Source: Paraflavitalea devenefica
GTDB taxonomy: Bacteria; Bacteroidota; Bacteroidia; Chitinophagales; Chitinophagaceae
Assembly (NCBI RefSeq): GCF_011759375.1
Contig: NZ_JAARML010000006.1
Coordinates: 186,001 to 250,000 of the forward strand
Length of the DNA stretch: 64,000 nt
Reading direction: 5' to 3'
In this document: one piece after another, positions 18,601 to 27,050 of the stretch
Layout: each line of letters starts with the position of its first letter
Numbering within the stretch: the first letter of the stretch is position 1
Translations under genes and position numbers: made by a program
The notes under the pieces: model-generated
Databases searched by the model: none
What the model was told of the DNA's origin: nothing
Seen by the model: the letters and a program-made list of their open reading frames with translations, nothing else

Positions 18601-18647
18601 CTGAACAAAAATGAACAAAAAACATACAATCCTGTACACCATCTTTG
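18601..18647 (+). promoter_or_regulatory. Candidate promoter with GAACAAAA element, ahead of eutB
   Basis: CTGAACAAAAATGAACAA begins at 18601, 39 nt before CATCTTTG (18640-18647), one base off TAnnTTTG. It copies the arrangement at 17184-17230. The operator-like part is a direct repeat of TGAACAAAAA. Confidence 0.5.
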
Positions 18648-18649
18648 CA

Positions 18650-18868
18650 TTACAAAAGTCAGCATCAGATTGAAGAACCCACAGTCCAATAGAGGTTTCG
18701 GAAGTGGAAAACCATACAAGGTTTATTTCTGTGAAATGCTACCGCATCCTTGAACAGTGATTAAAATTTACCTCTAAAGCTAAATTGAAACTCACCGAGT
18801 TGTTAATTGCTTTTAATCATTTTTGAAGGATGTTTAGTTCCTCCTTTTCCAGGGAGGAACTTTTTTTA
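18650..18868 (+). ncRNA. Candidate structured RNA or leader upstream of eutB
   Basis: No open frame of note. A nested fold can be drawn: CATCCTT (18745-18751) with AAGGATG (18826-18832); inside it TGATTAAAA (18758-18766) with TTTTAATCA (18811-18819); inside that AACTC (18789) with GAGTT (18797). Upstream, AAACC (18709) pairs with GGTTT (18720). A strong intrinsic terminator follows. It could be a free small RNA or an attenuating leader of eutBC. It lacks the conserved B12-box of cobalamin riboswitches. Confidence 0.45.
18836..18868 (+). terminator. Intrinsic terminator 75 nt before eutB
   Basis: AGTTCCTCC (18836-18844) pairs with GGAGGAACT (18853-18861) and runs into seven Ts. It ends the HTH/TPR transcript or the candidate RNA. 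Read-through would be needed for eutB unless a promoter lies in 18870-18942. Confidence 0.85.
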
Positions 18869-18942
18869 TTTGATCCAACCCACAACGCAGCAATGCAATA
18901 AACTAGCTTAGTCTTATATTTATACCGCAATAAAATATAAGA

Positions 18943-20322
18943 TTGCCTTACAAAACCACCATAGGAAACCTCACCTACCAGTTTGATGACCTGAAAACGG
19001 TACTGGCCAAAGCCTCCCCCTACCGCTCGGGCGATGCCCTGGCAGGCGTTACAGCATCCAGTTACGAAGAACGGGTAGCTGCACAGATCGTGCTGGCCGA
19101 TATACCCTTACAGGACTTCCTGCAGCAGGCCATCATTCCCTACGAAACCGACGAAATCACCCGGCTCATCATAGATACCCACAATACCAGCGCTTTCGCA
19201 CCGGTCAGTCATTTTACCACCGGCCAGTTCAGGGACTGGTTACTGAGTGATGCGGCCGATACCCCCATCCTGCAACACCTGGCACCGGGCCTTACCCCCG
19301 AAATGGTGGCCGCCGTATCAAAGCTCATGCGTAACCAGGACCTCATCAGCGTGGCCCATAAATGTGAAGTGGTTACCCGCTTCAGGAATACGCTGGGCCT
19401 TAAAGGCAGGCTTTCCGTACGACTGCAGCCCAATCACACTACCGACGATCCCAAAGGCATTGCGGCCAGTATGGTAGATGGATTGCTCTATGGCAGTGGC
19501 GATGCCGTCATTGGTATCAATCCGGCAACGGATAGCCCGGCGGTGGCGGTACAGCTATTGCACATGATAGACGACCTGCGGCAGCAATACGACATTCCCA
19601 CGCAGTCCTGTGTACTGTGCCATATTACCACTGCTTTATCCATCATGCCACAGGCGCCGGTTGACCTCGTATTCCAATCCATTGGCGGTACCGAACAAAC
19701 CAATAGCAGCTTTGGGGTGAACCTGTCTATCCTGCAGGAAGCGCAGGAAGCAGCCCTGTCCTTACAGCGTGGTACCATAGGCAACAATGTCATGTACTTT
19801 GAAACGGGGCAAGGCAGTTCCTTATCGGCCAATGCCCATGCAGGGGTAGATCAGCAAACCTGTGAAGCGCGGGCTTATGCCGTAGCCCGGCGGTTCAGTC
19901 CGCTGCTGGTCAATACGGTGGTGGGCTTTATTGGTCCCGAATACTTATATGATGGTAAACAGATCATCCGGGCAGCGCTGGAAGACCATTTTTGCGGCAA
20001 GCTCCTGGGCCTGCCAATGGGCGTGGATGTATGTTATACCAACCATGCCGAAGCCGACCAGGATGATATGGACAACCTGCTCACCTTATTGGGCGTAGCG
20101 GGCTGTAACTACATCATGGGCATTCCCGGCGCCGATGACATCATGCTCAACTACCAGTCTACCTCCTTCCACGATGCCTTATATGTGCGGAAAGTGCTGG
20201 GCCTGCGCCCCGCGCCGGAATTTGAACAATGGCTGGTGAGACAGGGAATTATGAGTAATGAAGGGAATTTGCTGAAGGTGAGTGGAACGCATAAATTGTT
20301 AACAGCAATCAACTACAAGTGA
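18943..20322 (+). CDS. eutB: Ethanolamine ammonia-lyase large subunit
   Basis: 459 residues, the usual EutB length. TTG at 18943 is the first possible start after an in-frame TAA at 18931. Family blocks present include LSVRLQPNHTTDDPKGIAASM, FETGQGSSLSANAHAGVDQQ and GLPMGVDVCYTNHAEADQDD. With EutC it forms the adenosylcobalamin-dependent enzyme that converts ethanolamine to acetaldehyde and ammonia. The small-subunit gene follows at once. No eutA reactivase, no shell-protein and no cobalamin adenosyltransferase genes are near. Confidence 0.96.
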   Translation: MPYKTTIGNLTYQFDDLKTVLAKASPYRSGDALAGVTASSYEERVAAQIVLADIPLQDFLQQAIIPYETDEITRLIIDTHNTSAFAPVSHFTTGQFRDWLLSDAADTPILQHLAPGLTPEMVAAVSKLMRNQDLISVAHKCEVVTRFRNTLGLKGRLSVRLQPNHTTDDPKGIAASMVDGLLYGSGDAVIGINPATDSPAVAVQLLHMIDDLRQQYDIPTQSCVLCHITTALSIMPQAPVDLVFQSIGGTEQTNSSFGVNLSILQEAQEAALSLQRGTIGNNVMYFETGQGSSLSANAHAGVDQQTCEARAYAVARRFSPLLVNTVVGFIGPEYLYDGKQIIRAALEDHFCGKLLGLPMGVDVCYTNHAEADQDDMDNLLTLLGVAGCNYIMGIPGADDIMLNYQSTSFHDALYVRKVLGLRPAPEFEQWLVRQGIMSNEGNLLKVSGTHKLLTAINYK

Positions 20323-20339
20323 ACAGTGAATGGTCGATA

Positions 20340-21098
20340 ATGAATGAAGTGCCCGCTGACCCATGGGCATCACTAAAGGTATTCACCCCGGCACGTATTG
20401 CGCTGGGCAGAACGGGAACCGCCATTCCTTTACAGGAAGTATTGCAATTCAGGATGGCGCACGCGCATGCACGCGATGCCGTCTACTCCATGCTGGATAA
20501 AGAAACGCTCATCACACAGTTACAAAACTTACAGCTACCGGCAAACTTGTTGCACAGCCAGGCCGCCGACCGGCATGAATACCTGCAAAGGCCTGATAAG
20601 GGAAGAAAGCTGGACCAGGCTTCTGCCGGCTTATTAACTTCCATAGCAGGCGATGCCGCACAAAACGCTGTAGCCATTATACTGGCAGATGGATTGAGTG
20701 CTACCGCCATTAACAAACATGCCATTCCTTTACTGGAAACATTGCTGCCCATGTTGCAGCAGGCAAACATAGCGGTGTCGCCATTGAGTATGGTGGAGCA
20801 GGCACGTGTAGCCATTGGTGATGAGATCGGCAGCTTACTCAAAGCCACATTGGCCGTAGTATTAATTGGCGAAAGACCCGGCCTCAGTTCCCCGGACAGC
20901 CTGGGCGTATACCTCACTTATCGCCCGCAACCCGGCCTCACCGATGAAGCCCGCAACTGCATCTCCAACATCCGCCCGGAAGGATTAAGCTATCAAACCG
21001 CCGCCGGTAAACTCTTCTATCTTATACAAGAATCTTTCCGGCTACAGCTCTCCGGTATATCCCTCAAAGACAACGAAGCCAATAACCTGCTCTCATAG
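20340..21098 (+). CDS. eutC: Ethanolamine ammonia-lyase small subunit
   Basis: 252 residues from the ATG at 20340. A GTG at 20319 overlaps the eutB stop and would add seven residues, so either start couples it to eutB. Conserved blocks are FTPARIALGRTGTAIP, RMAHAHARDAVY, IILADGLSATAINKHA and VVLIGERPGLSSPDSLGVYLTYRP. It completes the heterodimer and contributes to cobalamin binding. A dispersed repeat starts on the last base of its stop codon. Confidence 0.95.
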   Translation: MNEVPADPWASLKVFTPARIALGRTGTAIPLQEVLQFRMAHAHARDAVYSMLDKETLITQLQNLQLPANLLHSQAADRHEYLQRPDKGRKLDQASAGLLTSIAGDAAQNAVAIILADGLSATAINKHAIPLLETLLPMLQQANIAVSPLSMVEQARVAIGDEIGSLLKATLAVVLIGERPGLSSPDSLGVYLTYRPQPGLTDEARNCISNIRPEGLSYQTAAGKLFYLIQESFRLQLSGISLKDNEANNLLS

Positions 21099-21215
21099 GG
21101 TGAAACATTACATCCTTTTGTCATTTCGAGCCCTACCATACGCTGCCGCCCAAGCAGGAACTATATAGGGCGAGAAATCTGTTATCGAAGCAAAGCCCGC
21201 GACGCAAACGCAAAT
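21098..21215. repeat. GTCATTTCGA / GGGCGAGAAATCT dispersed repeat (copy 1)
   Basis: Begins GGGTGAAACATTACATCC, continues TTTTGTCATTTCGAGCCC and ends GGGCGAGAAATCTGTTATCG with AAGCAAA. The same ends flank a different core at 34553-34650. It starts on the last base of the eutC stop codon. Confidence 0.75.
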
Positions 21216-21491
21216 CGAAGCAAACGGCTCCCTTCACTGGCCTTCACTTTTATACCGCATCAAGCATCACTTTGGCAGGTTTATTGCTGCTTAATAAGTA
21301 TCATTTTCTGTGAATGACTGTTCACCTACGGAATAGAGCGCTCAACGTAAGCATACAAGATTTTAGTTTTTCCATAAGACATCAATTGTAAAAAACGAAC
21401 AATAAAACAGGGAATCGCTATACCCGTATACGAACAGATATGACAACTGGATATAATAAAATATCATCTTTTAGCTGTTTTAACACCTCCT

Positions 21492-21848
21492 TACAGCGTA
21501 CTTACAACGACGTTTCAGTGATCTCATAGCGGACTTTCAGCGAGCTTATAGCGATGTTACAGCGACCTTATAGCGATATAAGTCGTGGGTAACTCCCACC
21601 TAACTCCATAGTAACTCCCTATTCCCTCCCCACCAGACGTATAGTAGCGCCCACCCGGCAGCGGCCCAAAAGGCAGGTGACAGCCATATACTTGTCCCGG
21701 AATAGTAGTGGAATGCGCTGAGATAGCACTAGGATAGTATTCAGATAGTACTCAGATAGCACTGGGAATGCTCTATATACAGTACTATCTCAGAGCAGTC
21801 TTAGACCATTCCCTGACCATTCTTAGACAATACCCAGCGCATTCCCCA
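21492..21848. repeat. 11-bp-period degenerate array (array 1), partly inverted
   Basis: About 32 consecutive 11-bp units. The first eight read like NNYAGCGANNT (tacagcgtact, tacaacgacgt, ttcagtgatct, catagcggact and so on). Three aactccNNNNt units follow, then gatagYactNR units and their reverse complements. CAG cores at 21494, 21659, 21681, 21780, 21791 and 21835 are all separated by multiples of 11. From 21710 to 21845 the array is bounded by inverted 11-mers GGAATGCGCTG and CAGCGCATTCC. The rest of the 21099-21931 gap holds only the dispersed repeat and unremarkable AT-rich sequence. Confidence 0.85.
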
Positions 21849-21931
21849 CATCTGGTGATTGTCTCCCTATACCTTAACGCGCACTTTTGCAAACGATAGC
21901 ATCTTTTACAACGCTCCAAATTCAAAAAGTC

Positions 21932-23311
21932 ATGAAAACAGTGAATGATCGCCCGCTCAGCGGCATCAACGTCCTGATGGCCTGTGTACCGGCCGATGGA
22001 CACTTCAATCCCCTTATCCCCATAGCCCGCTACCTGCAGCAGCAGGGCGCTGAGGTACAATGGTATACCTCCAACATCTATGCGCCCAAACTCAAGGCAC
22101 TGGGTATTCCGCACTGGCCTTTCAGAAGAGCCACAGACATCAATGCACAGAACGTAGACCAGGTCTTACCCGAAAGAAAACGTATCAAAGACAAAATAGC
22201 CAGGCTCAACTTTGATATGATCCAGGGATTTGCCGCACGGTCGGAAGAATACTACCAGGACATTACCACCATTGCACAGGTATTTCCTTTCAACATCCTG
22301 ATCTGCGACAGCATGTTCAGCGCCATCCCTTTCATCAAGGAAAAAATGAATATCCCCGTCATCGGCATAGGCATTATCCCGCTGGCTGAGGCGTCAAAAG
22401 ACGTTTATCCGTATGGACTCGGATTAACGCCCGGACGCGGCATGCTGGATGCCCTAACGCGGCACATCATGCACTTTGTAGCCCGCAACATCCTGTTAAA
22501 GAAAAGCATTGCAACTTTTGACAGGATACTGCTTAACAACGGGCTTACCGGCACAAAAACCGACCTGGCAGACACACTCATCAAACGGGCCGATGCCGTG
22601 ATGCAGATCGGTATAGCCGATTTTGAATACAAACGGAGAAACCTCGGCAGCAACATCACCTTCATTGGCGCCTTATATCCTTATACAAAGCAAACCGGCC
22701 AACCGGCCTGGTCGCACCCCAAACTACTGGTATACCGGAAAATAATACTGGTAACACAAGGCACTGTTGAAAAAGATACCAGTAAGCTGCTGGTACCGGC
22801 ATTGGAGGCCTTTAAGAATACCGACACGTTGCTCATCGTCACCACGGGTGGATCACAAACAGCCGAATTACGTAAACAATATCCGCATGGAAACATCATC
22901 ATTGAAAACTTCATTCCTTTCAAAGACATATTGCCGTATTGCAAAATATTCATCACCAATGGAGGCTATGGTGGTGTGTTGCAGAGCCTGGGAGAAGGAG
23001 TACCGGTAATAGCGGCAGGTGTGCATGAAGGCAAGTCGGAGATCTGTGCACGGATTGGCTACTTCAAAGTGGGCATCAACCTCAAAACGGAAACGCCTAC
23101 GCCCAAACAACTGACGCAGGCGGCAGAAGAAATAATGGGTAATGGAGAATACTACGCCAATGCAAACCGTATGGCGGCGAAGCTCAGCAAATACCAGCCG
23201 GAAAAGACTGTCATGCAAACCCTGGTAAAGCTCGTACAAAGTAAAACACGCTATACTTCTGCCACCTACCTCTCCCAGCTCAACTTCTCCGGCCCTGCCG
23301 GGGATTATTAA
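21932..23311 (+). CDS. GT1-type glycosyltransferase (UGT/MGT-like)
   Basis: 459 residues from the ATG at 21932; the TTG at 21887 is a weaker alternative. The N-terminal half has GINVLMACVPADGHFNPLIPIARYL, the acceptor-domain start of GT-B enzymes. The C-terminal half has the donor-site block FITNGGYGGVLQSLGEGVPVI, equivalent to the UGT signature with H-G-G-x-G-T altered to N-G-G-Y-G-G. Such enzymes glycosylate lipids or small molecules with nucleotide sugars. The acceptor is unknown. The array 1 repeats end about 80 nt before the start. Confidence 0.85.
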   Translation: MKTVNDRPLSGINVLMACVPADGHFNPLIPIARYLQQQGAEVQWYTSNIYAPKLKALGIPHWPFRRATDINAQNVDQVLPERKRIKDKIARLNFDMIQGFAARSEEYYQDITTIAQVFPFNILICDSMFSAIPFIKEKMNIPVIGIGIIPLAEASKDVYPYGLGLTPGRGMLDALTRHIMHFVARNILLKKSIATFDRILLNNGLTGTKTDLADTLIKRADAVMQIGIADFEYKRRNLGSNITFIGALYPYTKQTGQPAWSHPKLLVYRKIILVTQGTVEKDTSKLLVPALEAFKNTDTLLIVTTGGSQTAELRKQYPHGNIIIENFIPFKDILPYCKIFITNGGYGGVLQSLGEGVPVIAAGVHEGKSEICARIGYFKVGINLKTETPTPKQLTQAAEEIMGNGEYYANANRMAAKLSKYQPEKTVMQTLVKLVQSKTRYTSATYLSQLNFSGPAGDY

Positions 23312-23353
23312 ACAGCCGTGACACTTTTCATCCGTACCCTATTTCAATTTAAT

Positions 23354-23393
23354 TTTCTCCGCAGAGTCTCCCGAAGGGGACTCTGCGGAGAAA
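23354..23393. repeat. REP hairpin of the CCGCAGAGTC family (perfect copy)
   Basis: TTTCTCCGCAGAGTC (23354-23368) pairs perfectly with 23379-23393, and the stem continues through CCC/GGG to a GAA loop. It lies between converging genes and could also stop transcription. The same core forms the ends of the transposase element at 50914-51695. Confidence 0.85.
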
Positions 23394-23409
23394 CAACTGT
23401 GTAAGATGA

Positions 23410-23946
23410 TCAATTCGCAAATATCTGTGTAAAGTACAGCACACTCTGCTCATCCCTTGCCACACCAATGCCCGTGAGGCGGAACCGGCCTTCAATATTC
23501 TTCTTATGACCGGGACTATCGAGCCAGCCATCCACTACTTCTTTGGCTGTTCTGCTGCCATAGGCTACGTTTTCGGCAGTAGCGGTAATCCCGGGTATCT
23601 TGGAAGTGATCACTTTGGAGCGGTAGGAAAAACCATTGTGGCCAAAAGGTGTTTTGTGGGAAGCCATAGACACCGTATGACGGCGGGCTTCCACGCCAAT
23701 CACCGCATTTTTTTCCAGGGCAGGCAACCCTTTTTGCTTCCGGTGCTGATTGATCAATGATAATATCTGGTCTTCCAGGGCGGGCGCTATACTGGCAGTG
23801 GAAGGCTTGGGCGCAGGCGCCGTCTTTTTGGTAACTGTTGTAGAGGTCTTTCCGGAAGAAGCCGGCTTACTACCCGAACAGGAACTAAATGCAATAATAA
23901 AACTACTGATATACAATACTACTGTGTAAGAAATACCACGTCCCAT
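23410..23946 (-). CDS. CAP (SCP/allergen V5-like) domain lipoprotein
   Basis: 178 residues. The signal MGRGISYTVVLYISSFIIAFSSCS places a Cys at about 23 as the likely lipid site, followed by a Ser/Thr/Pro/Lys-rich linker to about 50. The CAP domain (about 55-178) has LINQHRKQKGLPAL, HTPFGHNGF-like H-x-x-F-G-H-N-G, AENVAYGS, VVDGWLDSPGHKKNI and GIGVARDEQSVLYFTQIFA. These are the bacterial YkwD-like hallmarks, with both cavity histidines. It is probably anchored in the outer membrane or periplasm. Function is unknown. Confidence 0.9.
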   Translation of the reverse strand: MGRGISYTVVLYISSFIIAFSSCSGSKPASSGKTSTTVTKKTAPAPKPSTASIAPALEDQILSLINQHRKQKGLPALEKNAVIGVEARRHTVSMASHKTPFGHNGFSYRSKVITSKIPGITATAENVAYGSRTAKEVVDGWLDSPGHKKNIEGRFRLTGIGVARDEQSVLYFTQIFAN

Positions 23947-24019
23947 GAATAATGCTGAATTTACTATACCCGCCTGCTAATTCTATACCAGCTTTCGTGA
24001 AAGAACTGAGAAAATGACC

Positions 24020-24499
24020 TCACGATTTGCCGACTGCCACCCCCAATTCCAGCTCCATCTTCACATCAGCCGTCGTAAAAGGAGAATGTTCCACCTTCAC
24101 ATGCCGGAAACCATACTTTTCATACAACTGCAGGGCCGTCTTCAACTGGCTATTGGAAAACAACGTGATTTTGGTAGCCTTCCACAACCTGGCCGTCTCC
24201 AGGCACTGATCTATCAGCAACCGGCTGATCCCTTTACCCTGCCACTCAGGCGTTACAGCCATCTTGGCCAGTTCATACACGCCTTCCTCTTCCTTCATCA
24301 GGGCCGCCGAACCCACCACCTCATCAGCCACTACAGCCAGGTAAATAATACCGCCCCGGTCAAGAATAGTGCCCCGGGGGTCATTTAATACCATCAGGTC
24401 ATGCGATTCTGTCAGGTGGTACTTATCCAGCCATTCCAGGTTTAGCCGTTTAAAATCAGCCTTATACCTGTCTTCATATAAAATGATTTCGATGATCAT
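24020..24499 (-). CDS. GNAT family N-acetyltransferase
   Basis: 159 residues. The acetyl-CoA pyrophosphate loop VTPEWQGKGISRLLID (motif A, Q-G-x-G-x with Ser for Gly/A) and LYEKYGFRHVKVEHSPF (motif B) are clear. A preceding VADEVVGSAALMKEE strand completes the fold. No substrate can be read from sequence. It stands alone, transcribed away from fbp. Confidence 0.88.
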   Translation of the reverse strand: MIIEIILYEDRYKADFKRLNLEWLDKYHLTESHDLMVLNDPRGTILDRGGIIYLAVVADEVVGSAALMKEEEGVYELAKMAVTPEWQGKGISRLLIDQCLETARLWKATKITLFSNSQLKTALQLYEKYGFRHVKVEHSPFTTADVKMELELGVAVGKS

Positions 24500-24633
24500 A
24501 AAGCTTTTCTTTTAGGGTGCCCCCTTAAAAATACACGCTTAATAGGGAAAATGTTGCATCTTTTTTAAAGCATAATTCCACCCAGCTATACCGTTTTTGC
24601 TTTCCCGGCTTCCTGTTGGGAACGTTACCATGC

Positions 24634-24664
24634 TTTGACTTTCAACCCTTTCGCCTTACTTTTG
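24634..24664 (+). promoter_or_regulatory. Full Bacteroidota promoter of fbp
   Basis: TTTG (24634-24637), exactly 19 nt, then TACTTTTG (24657-24664): a complete match to TTTG-N19-TAnnTTTG. It lies 34 nt before the fbp start codon and is the best promoter in the window. Confidence 0.85.
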
Positions 24665-24698
24665 AGCCCACTTTAACAATTCCCAAAAACAGCCTTCT

Positions 24699-25706
24699 AT
24701 GAGTACGATCAACCGGCAGGTAATGACCCTCGATGAGTTCACCATCCAGCAGCTAAGGAATTTCCCCCATGCTACCGGTGAGCTGAGCGGGCTGTTGCGG
24801 GATATGGGCCTGGCGGCCAAAAGGGTGAATGTGGAAGTGAATAAGGCCGGACTGGTGGATATCCTGGGCGATGCAGGGGCTATCAATGTGCAGGGAGAGG
24901 ATGTAAAAAAGCTCGACATCTTTGCCAACAACCAGTTCATGGGCGTGTTGCAGCATGGCATCAGTTGCGCCGGTATCGCCAGTGAAGAGCTGGACGACTT
25001 TGTGGCTTTTGACGATGCAGTAAGCCGCAACTCAAAATACATCTGCATGTTCGATCCGCTCGATGGCAGCGGTAACATTGACGTAAACATCTCCATTGGC
25101 ACCATCTTCAGCGTATACCGCCGGGTAAGCCCCATTGGATCAGTGGCTACGGAAGCCGACTTCCTGCAACCCGGCCGTAAGCAGGTGGCCGCAGGATACA
25201 TGATCTATGGCTCTTCCACCATGCTGGTGTATGGCACCCGCCGGGGAGTAAATGGTTTCACCCTCGATCCTTCTATCGGTGAATTCTGCCTCAGCCATCC
25301 CAACATCAAATGCCCGGAATTCGGTAAAATATACTCCGTTAACCATGGTAACTTCTTCCAATATGCGCCCGGAGTACAGCAATACATAGACCAGTGCCAG
25401 AAAAAAAACAAGAATAACGGAGGTCCCTATACACAACGGTACATTGGCAGCATGGTGGCCGATGTACACCGCAACCTGCTGAAAGGCGGCATATTCATGT
25501 ATCCTGGTACTACCGACAAGCCCAAAGGCAAGCTCCGTTTATTGTACGAATGCAATCCGTTTGCATTCATAGCCGAAGTGGCCGGCGGCAAAGCTACCGA
25601 CGGTACGCAACGCATACTGGACATAGAACCTACCGAACTGCACCAGCGCTCTCCTTTCTTCATAGGCAGCCGCGGCATGATGGAAGAACTGGAAAGCTGT
25701 TTATAA
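24699..25706 (+). CDS. fbp: Class I fructose-1,6-bisphosphatase
   Basis: 335 residues, the normal class I length. The metal site DPLDGSGNIDVN is at 119-130, with the acidic pair EE at 96-97 ahead of it. KLRLLYECNPFAFIAEVAGGKA and RSPFFIGS are the substrate-binding and C-terminal signatures. It hydrolyses fructose 1,6-bisphosphate for gluconeogenesis in the cytoplasm. Its promoter is complete. The aspartokinase gene follows after 63 nt in the same direction. Confidence 0.97.
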   Translation: MSTINRQVMTLDEFTIQQLRNFPHATGELSGLLRDMGLAAKRVNVEVNKAGLVDILGDAGAINVQGEDVKKLDIFANNQFMGVLQHGISCAGIASEELDDFVAFDDAVSRNSKYICMFDPLDGSGNIDVNISIGTIFSVYRRVSPIGSVATEADFLQPGRKQVAAGYMIYGSSTMLVYGTRRGVNGFTLDPSIGEFCLSHPNIKCPEFGKIYSVNHGNFFQYAPGVQQYIDQCQKKNKNNGGPYTQRYIGSMVADVHRNLLKGGIFMYPGTTDKPKGKLRLLYECNPFAFIAEVAGGKATDGTQRILDIEPTELHQRSPFFIGSRGMMEELESCL

Positions 25707-25769
25707 GCAGACTTTCAATTACATTTGCCCCGGTTTTACAACATTCATCGTTCACCTTTCAACAGCACT

Positions 25770-27038
25770 ATGAAGGTTTTTAAATTCGGCGGGGCCAGTG
25801 TGCAGAACATTGAGCGGATCCACCTGGTAGCAGACATCCTGCGCGCTTATCCTGATCAAAAAATACTGGTGGTCATCTCCGCCATGGGCAAAACCACCAA
25901 TGCACTGGAAAAAGTAGCAGAAGCTTTCTTCAACAACCACAAGGAAGAAGCACTCCAATTGTTTGAGGCCGTTAAACAAAGCCACCTTACCACGGCCAAA
26001 TACCTGCTCGTTACCCATTACAATGAAGCCCTGGAGCAACTGTCCAACTTCTTTACCGAAGTAGAATGGCTGCTGCACGACAAACCGGTACGGGATTATG
26101 ACTACTACTATGACCAGATCGTTTGCGCCGGTGAACTCCTGTCTACCGGCATCGTAAGCGCTTACCTCAATGAAGCAGGCATCGCCAATCACTGGATAGA
26201 TGTGCGCGACATTGTACGTACAGATAATAACTTCCGCGATGCCAACATTGACTGGGCATTTACCCAGCAGAAAATAAACGGCGAAATACGTCCGCTGTTT
26301 GACAACAACAACATCGTCATTACACAGGGCTTTATTGGCGCTACCGACGACAATGAAAGTACCACCCTGGGCCGCGAAGGCAGCGACTATACCGCCGCCG
26401 TTTTCGCCAACATGCTCAATGCCGAAAGCCAAACCATCTGGAAAGATGTGGAAGGCGTTATGAATGCCGACCCCAAATCCTTCCCCGATGCACAGTTCAT
26501 CAGCGACCTCAACTATACCGAAGTCATAGAAATGGCCTATTATGGCGCACAGGTCATACACCCCAAAACCATCAAGCCCTTACAGAACAAAGGCATTCCG
26601 TTGCACGTTAAATGCTTCCTGGATAAAAACCTGCCCGGTACCGTTATCCATAACAAACCCGTAAAAGGCCTCCCGCCCATCATCGTGGTAAAGCAACAGC
26701 AGGCGCTGATACACCTCCATTCAAGGGATTTCTCCTTTGTAGGCGAAAAGCCCGTGGCCGACCTGTATGAACTGCTGGCAGAGATCAGGATAAAACCCAA
26801 CCTGATGCAAACGGGCGCCGTAAGCATACAGGTATGCCTGGACGATCGTGCCGATAAAATTGAAAAACTGGCCTTCGCTGCTTCGGAGTTCTTTGAAGTA
26901 GAAGTGGAAAAAGGACTTACCCTCCTCACCATCCGCCATTACAATGAAGACATCCTGCAAAAAATGATTACCGGTCATACCATTGAACTGCGGCAGCAAT
27001 CGCCCGAAACAGTACAGGTATTGATGCTGCCCCTCTAA
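25770..27038 (+). CDS. lysC: Aspartate kinase
   Basis: 422 residues from the ATG at 25770; the frame is open back to 25725 but the N-terminal strand KVFKFGGASV should sit at the very start, as it does here. The catalytic block TTLGREGSDYTAAVFANML and the WKDVEGVMNADPKSFPDA segment identify aspartokinase rather than other amino-acid kinases. The C-terminal 130 residues would hold the paired ACT domains that sense lysine or threonine. It makes aspartyl phosphate for the Lys/Thr/Met pathway. Confidence 0.94.
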   Translation: MKVFKFGGASVQNIERIHLVADILRAYPDQKILVVISAMGKTTNALEKVAEAFFNNHKEEALQLFEAVKQSHLTTAKYLLVTHYNEALEQLSNFFTEVEWLLHDKPVRDYDYYYDQIVCAGELLSTGIVSAYLNEAGIANHWIDVRDIVRTDNNFRDANIDWAFTQQKINGEIRPLFDNNNIVITQGFIGATDDNESTTLGREGSDYTAAVFANMLNAESQTIWKDVEGVMNADPKSFPDAQFISDLNYTEVIEMAYYGAQVIHPKTIKPLQNKGIPLHVKCFLDKNLPGTVIHNKPVKGLPPIIVVKQQQALIHLHSRDFSFVGEKPVADLYELLAEIRIKPNLMQTGAVSIQVCLDDRADKIEKLAFAASEFFEVEVEKGLTLLTIRHYNEDILQKMITGHTIELRQQSPETVQVLMLPL

Positions 27039-27050
27039 TAACCTTCCTAT

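Noticed and set aside
18586..18942. Cobalamin riboswitch upstream of eutB
   Set aside because: Expected from the enzyme's cofactor, but the conserved B12-box core could not be found on the + strand of the gap.
21492..21848. CRISPR array
   Set aside because: Units are 11 bp, contiguous and degenerate; there are no spacers of regular length and no cas genes in the window.
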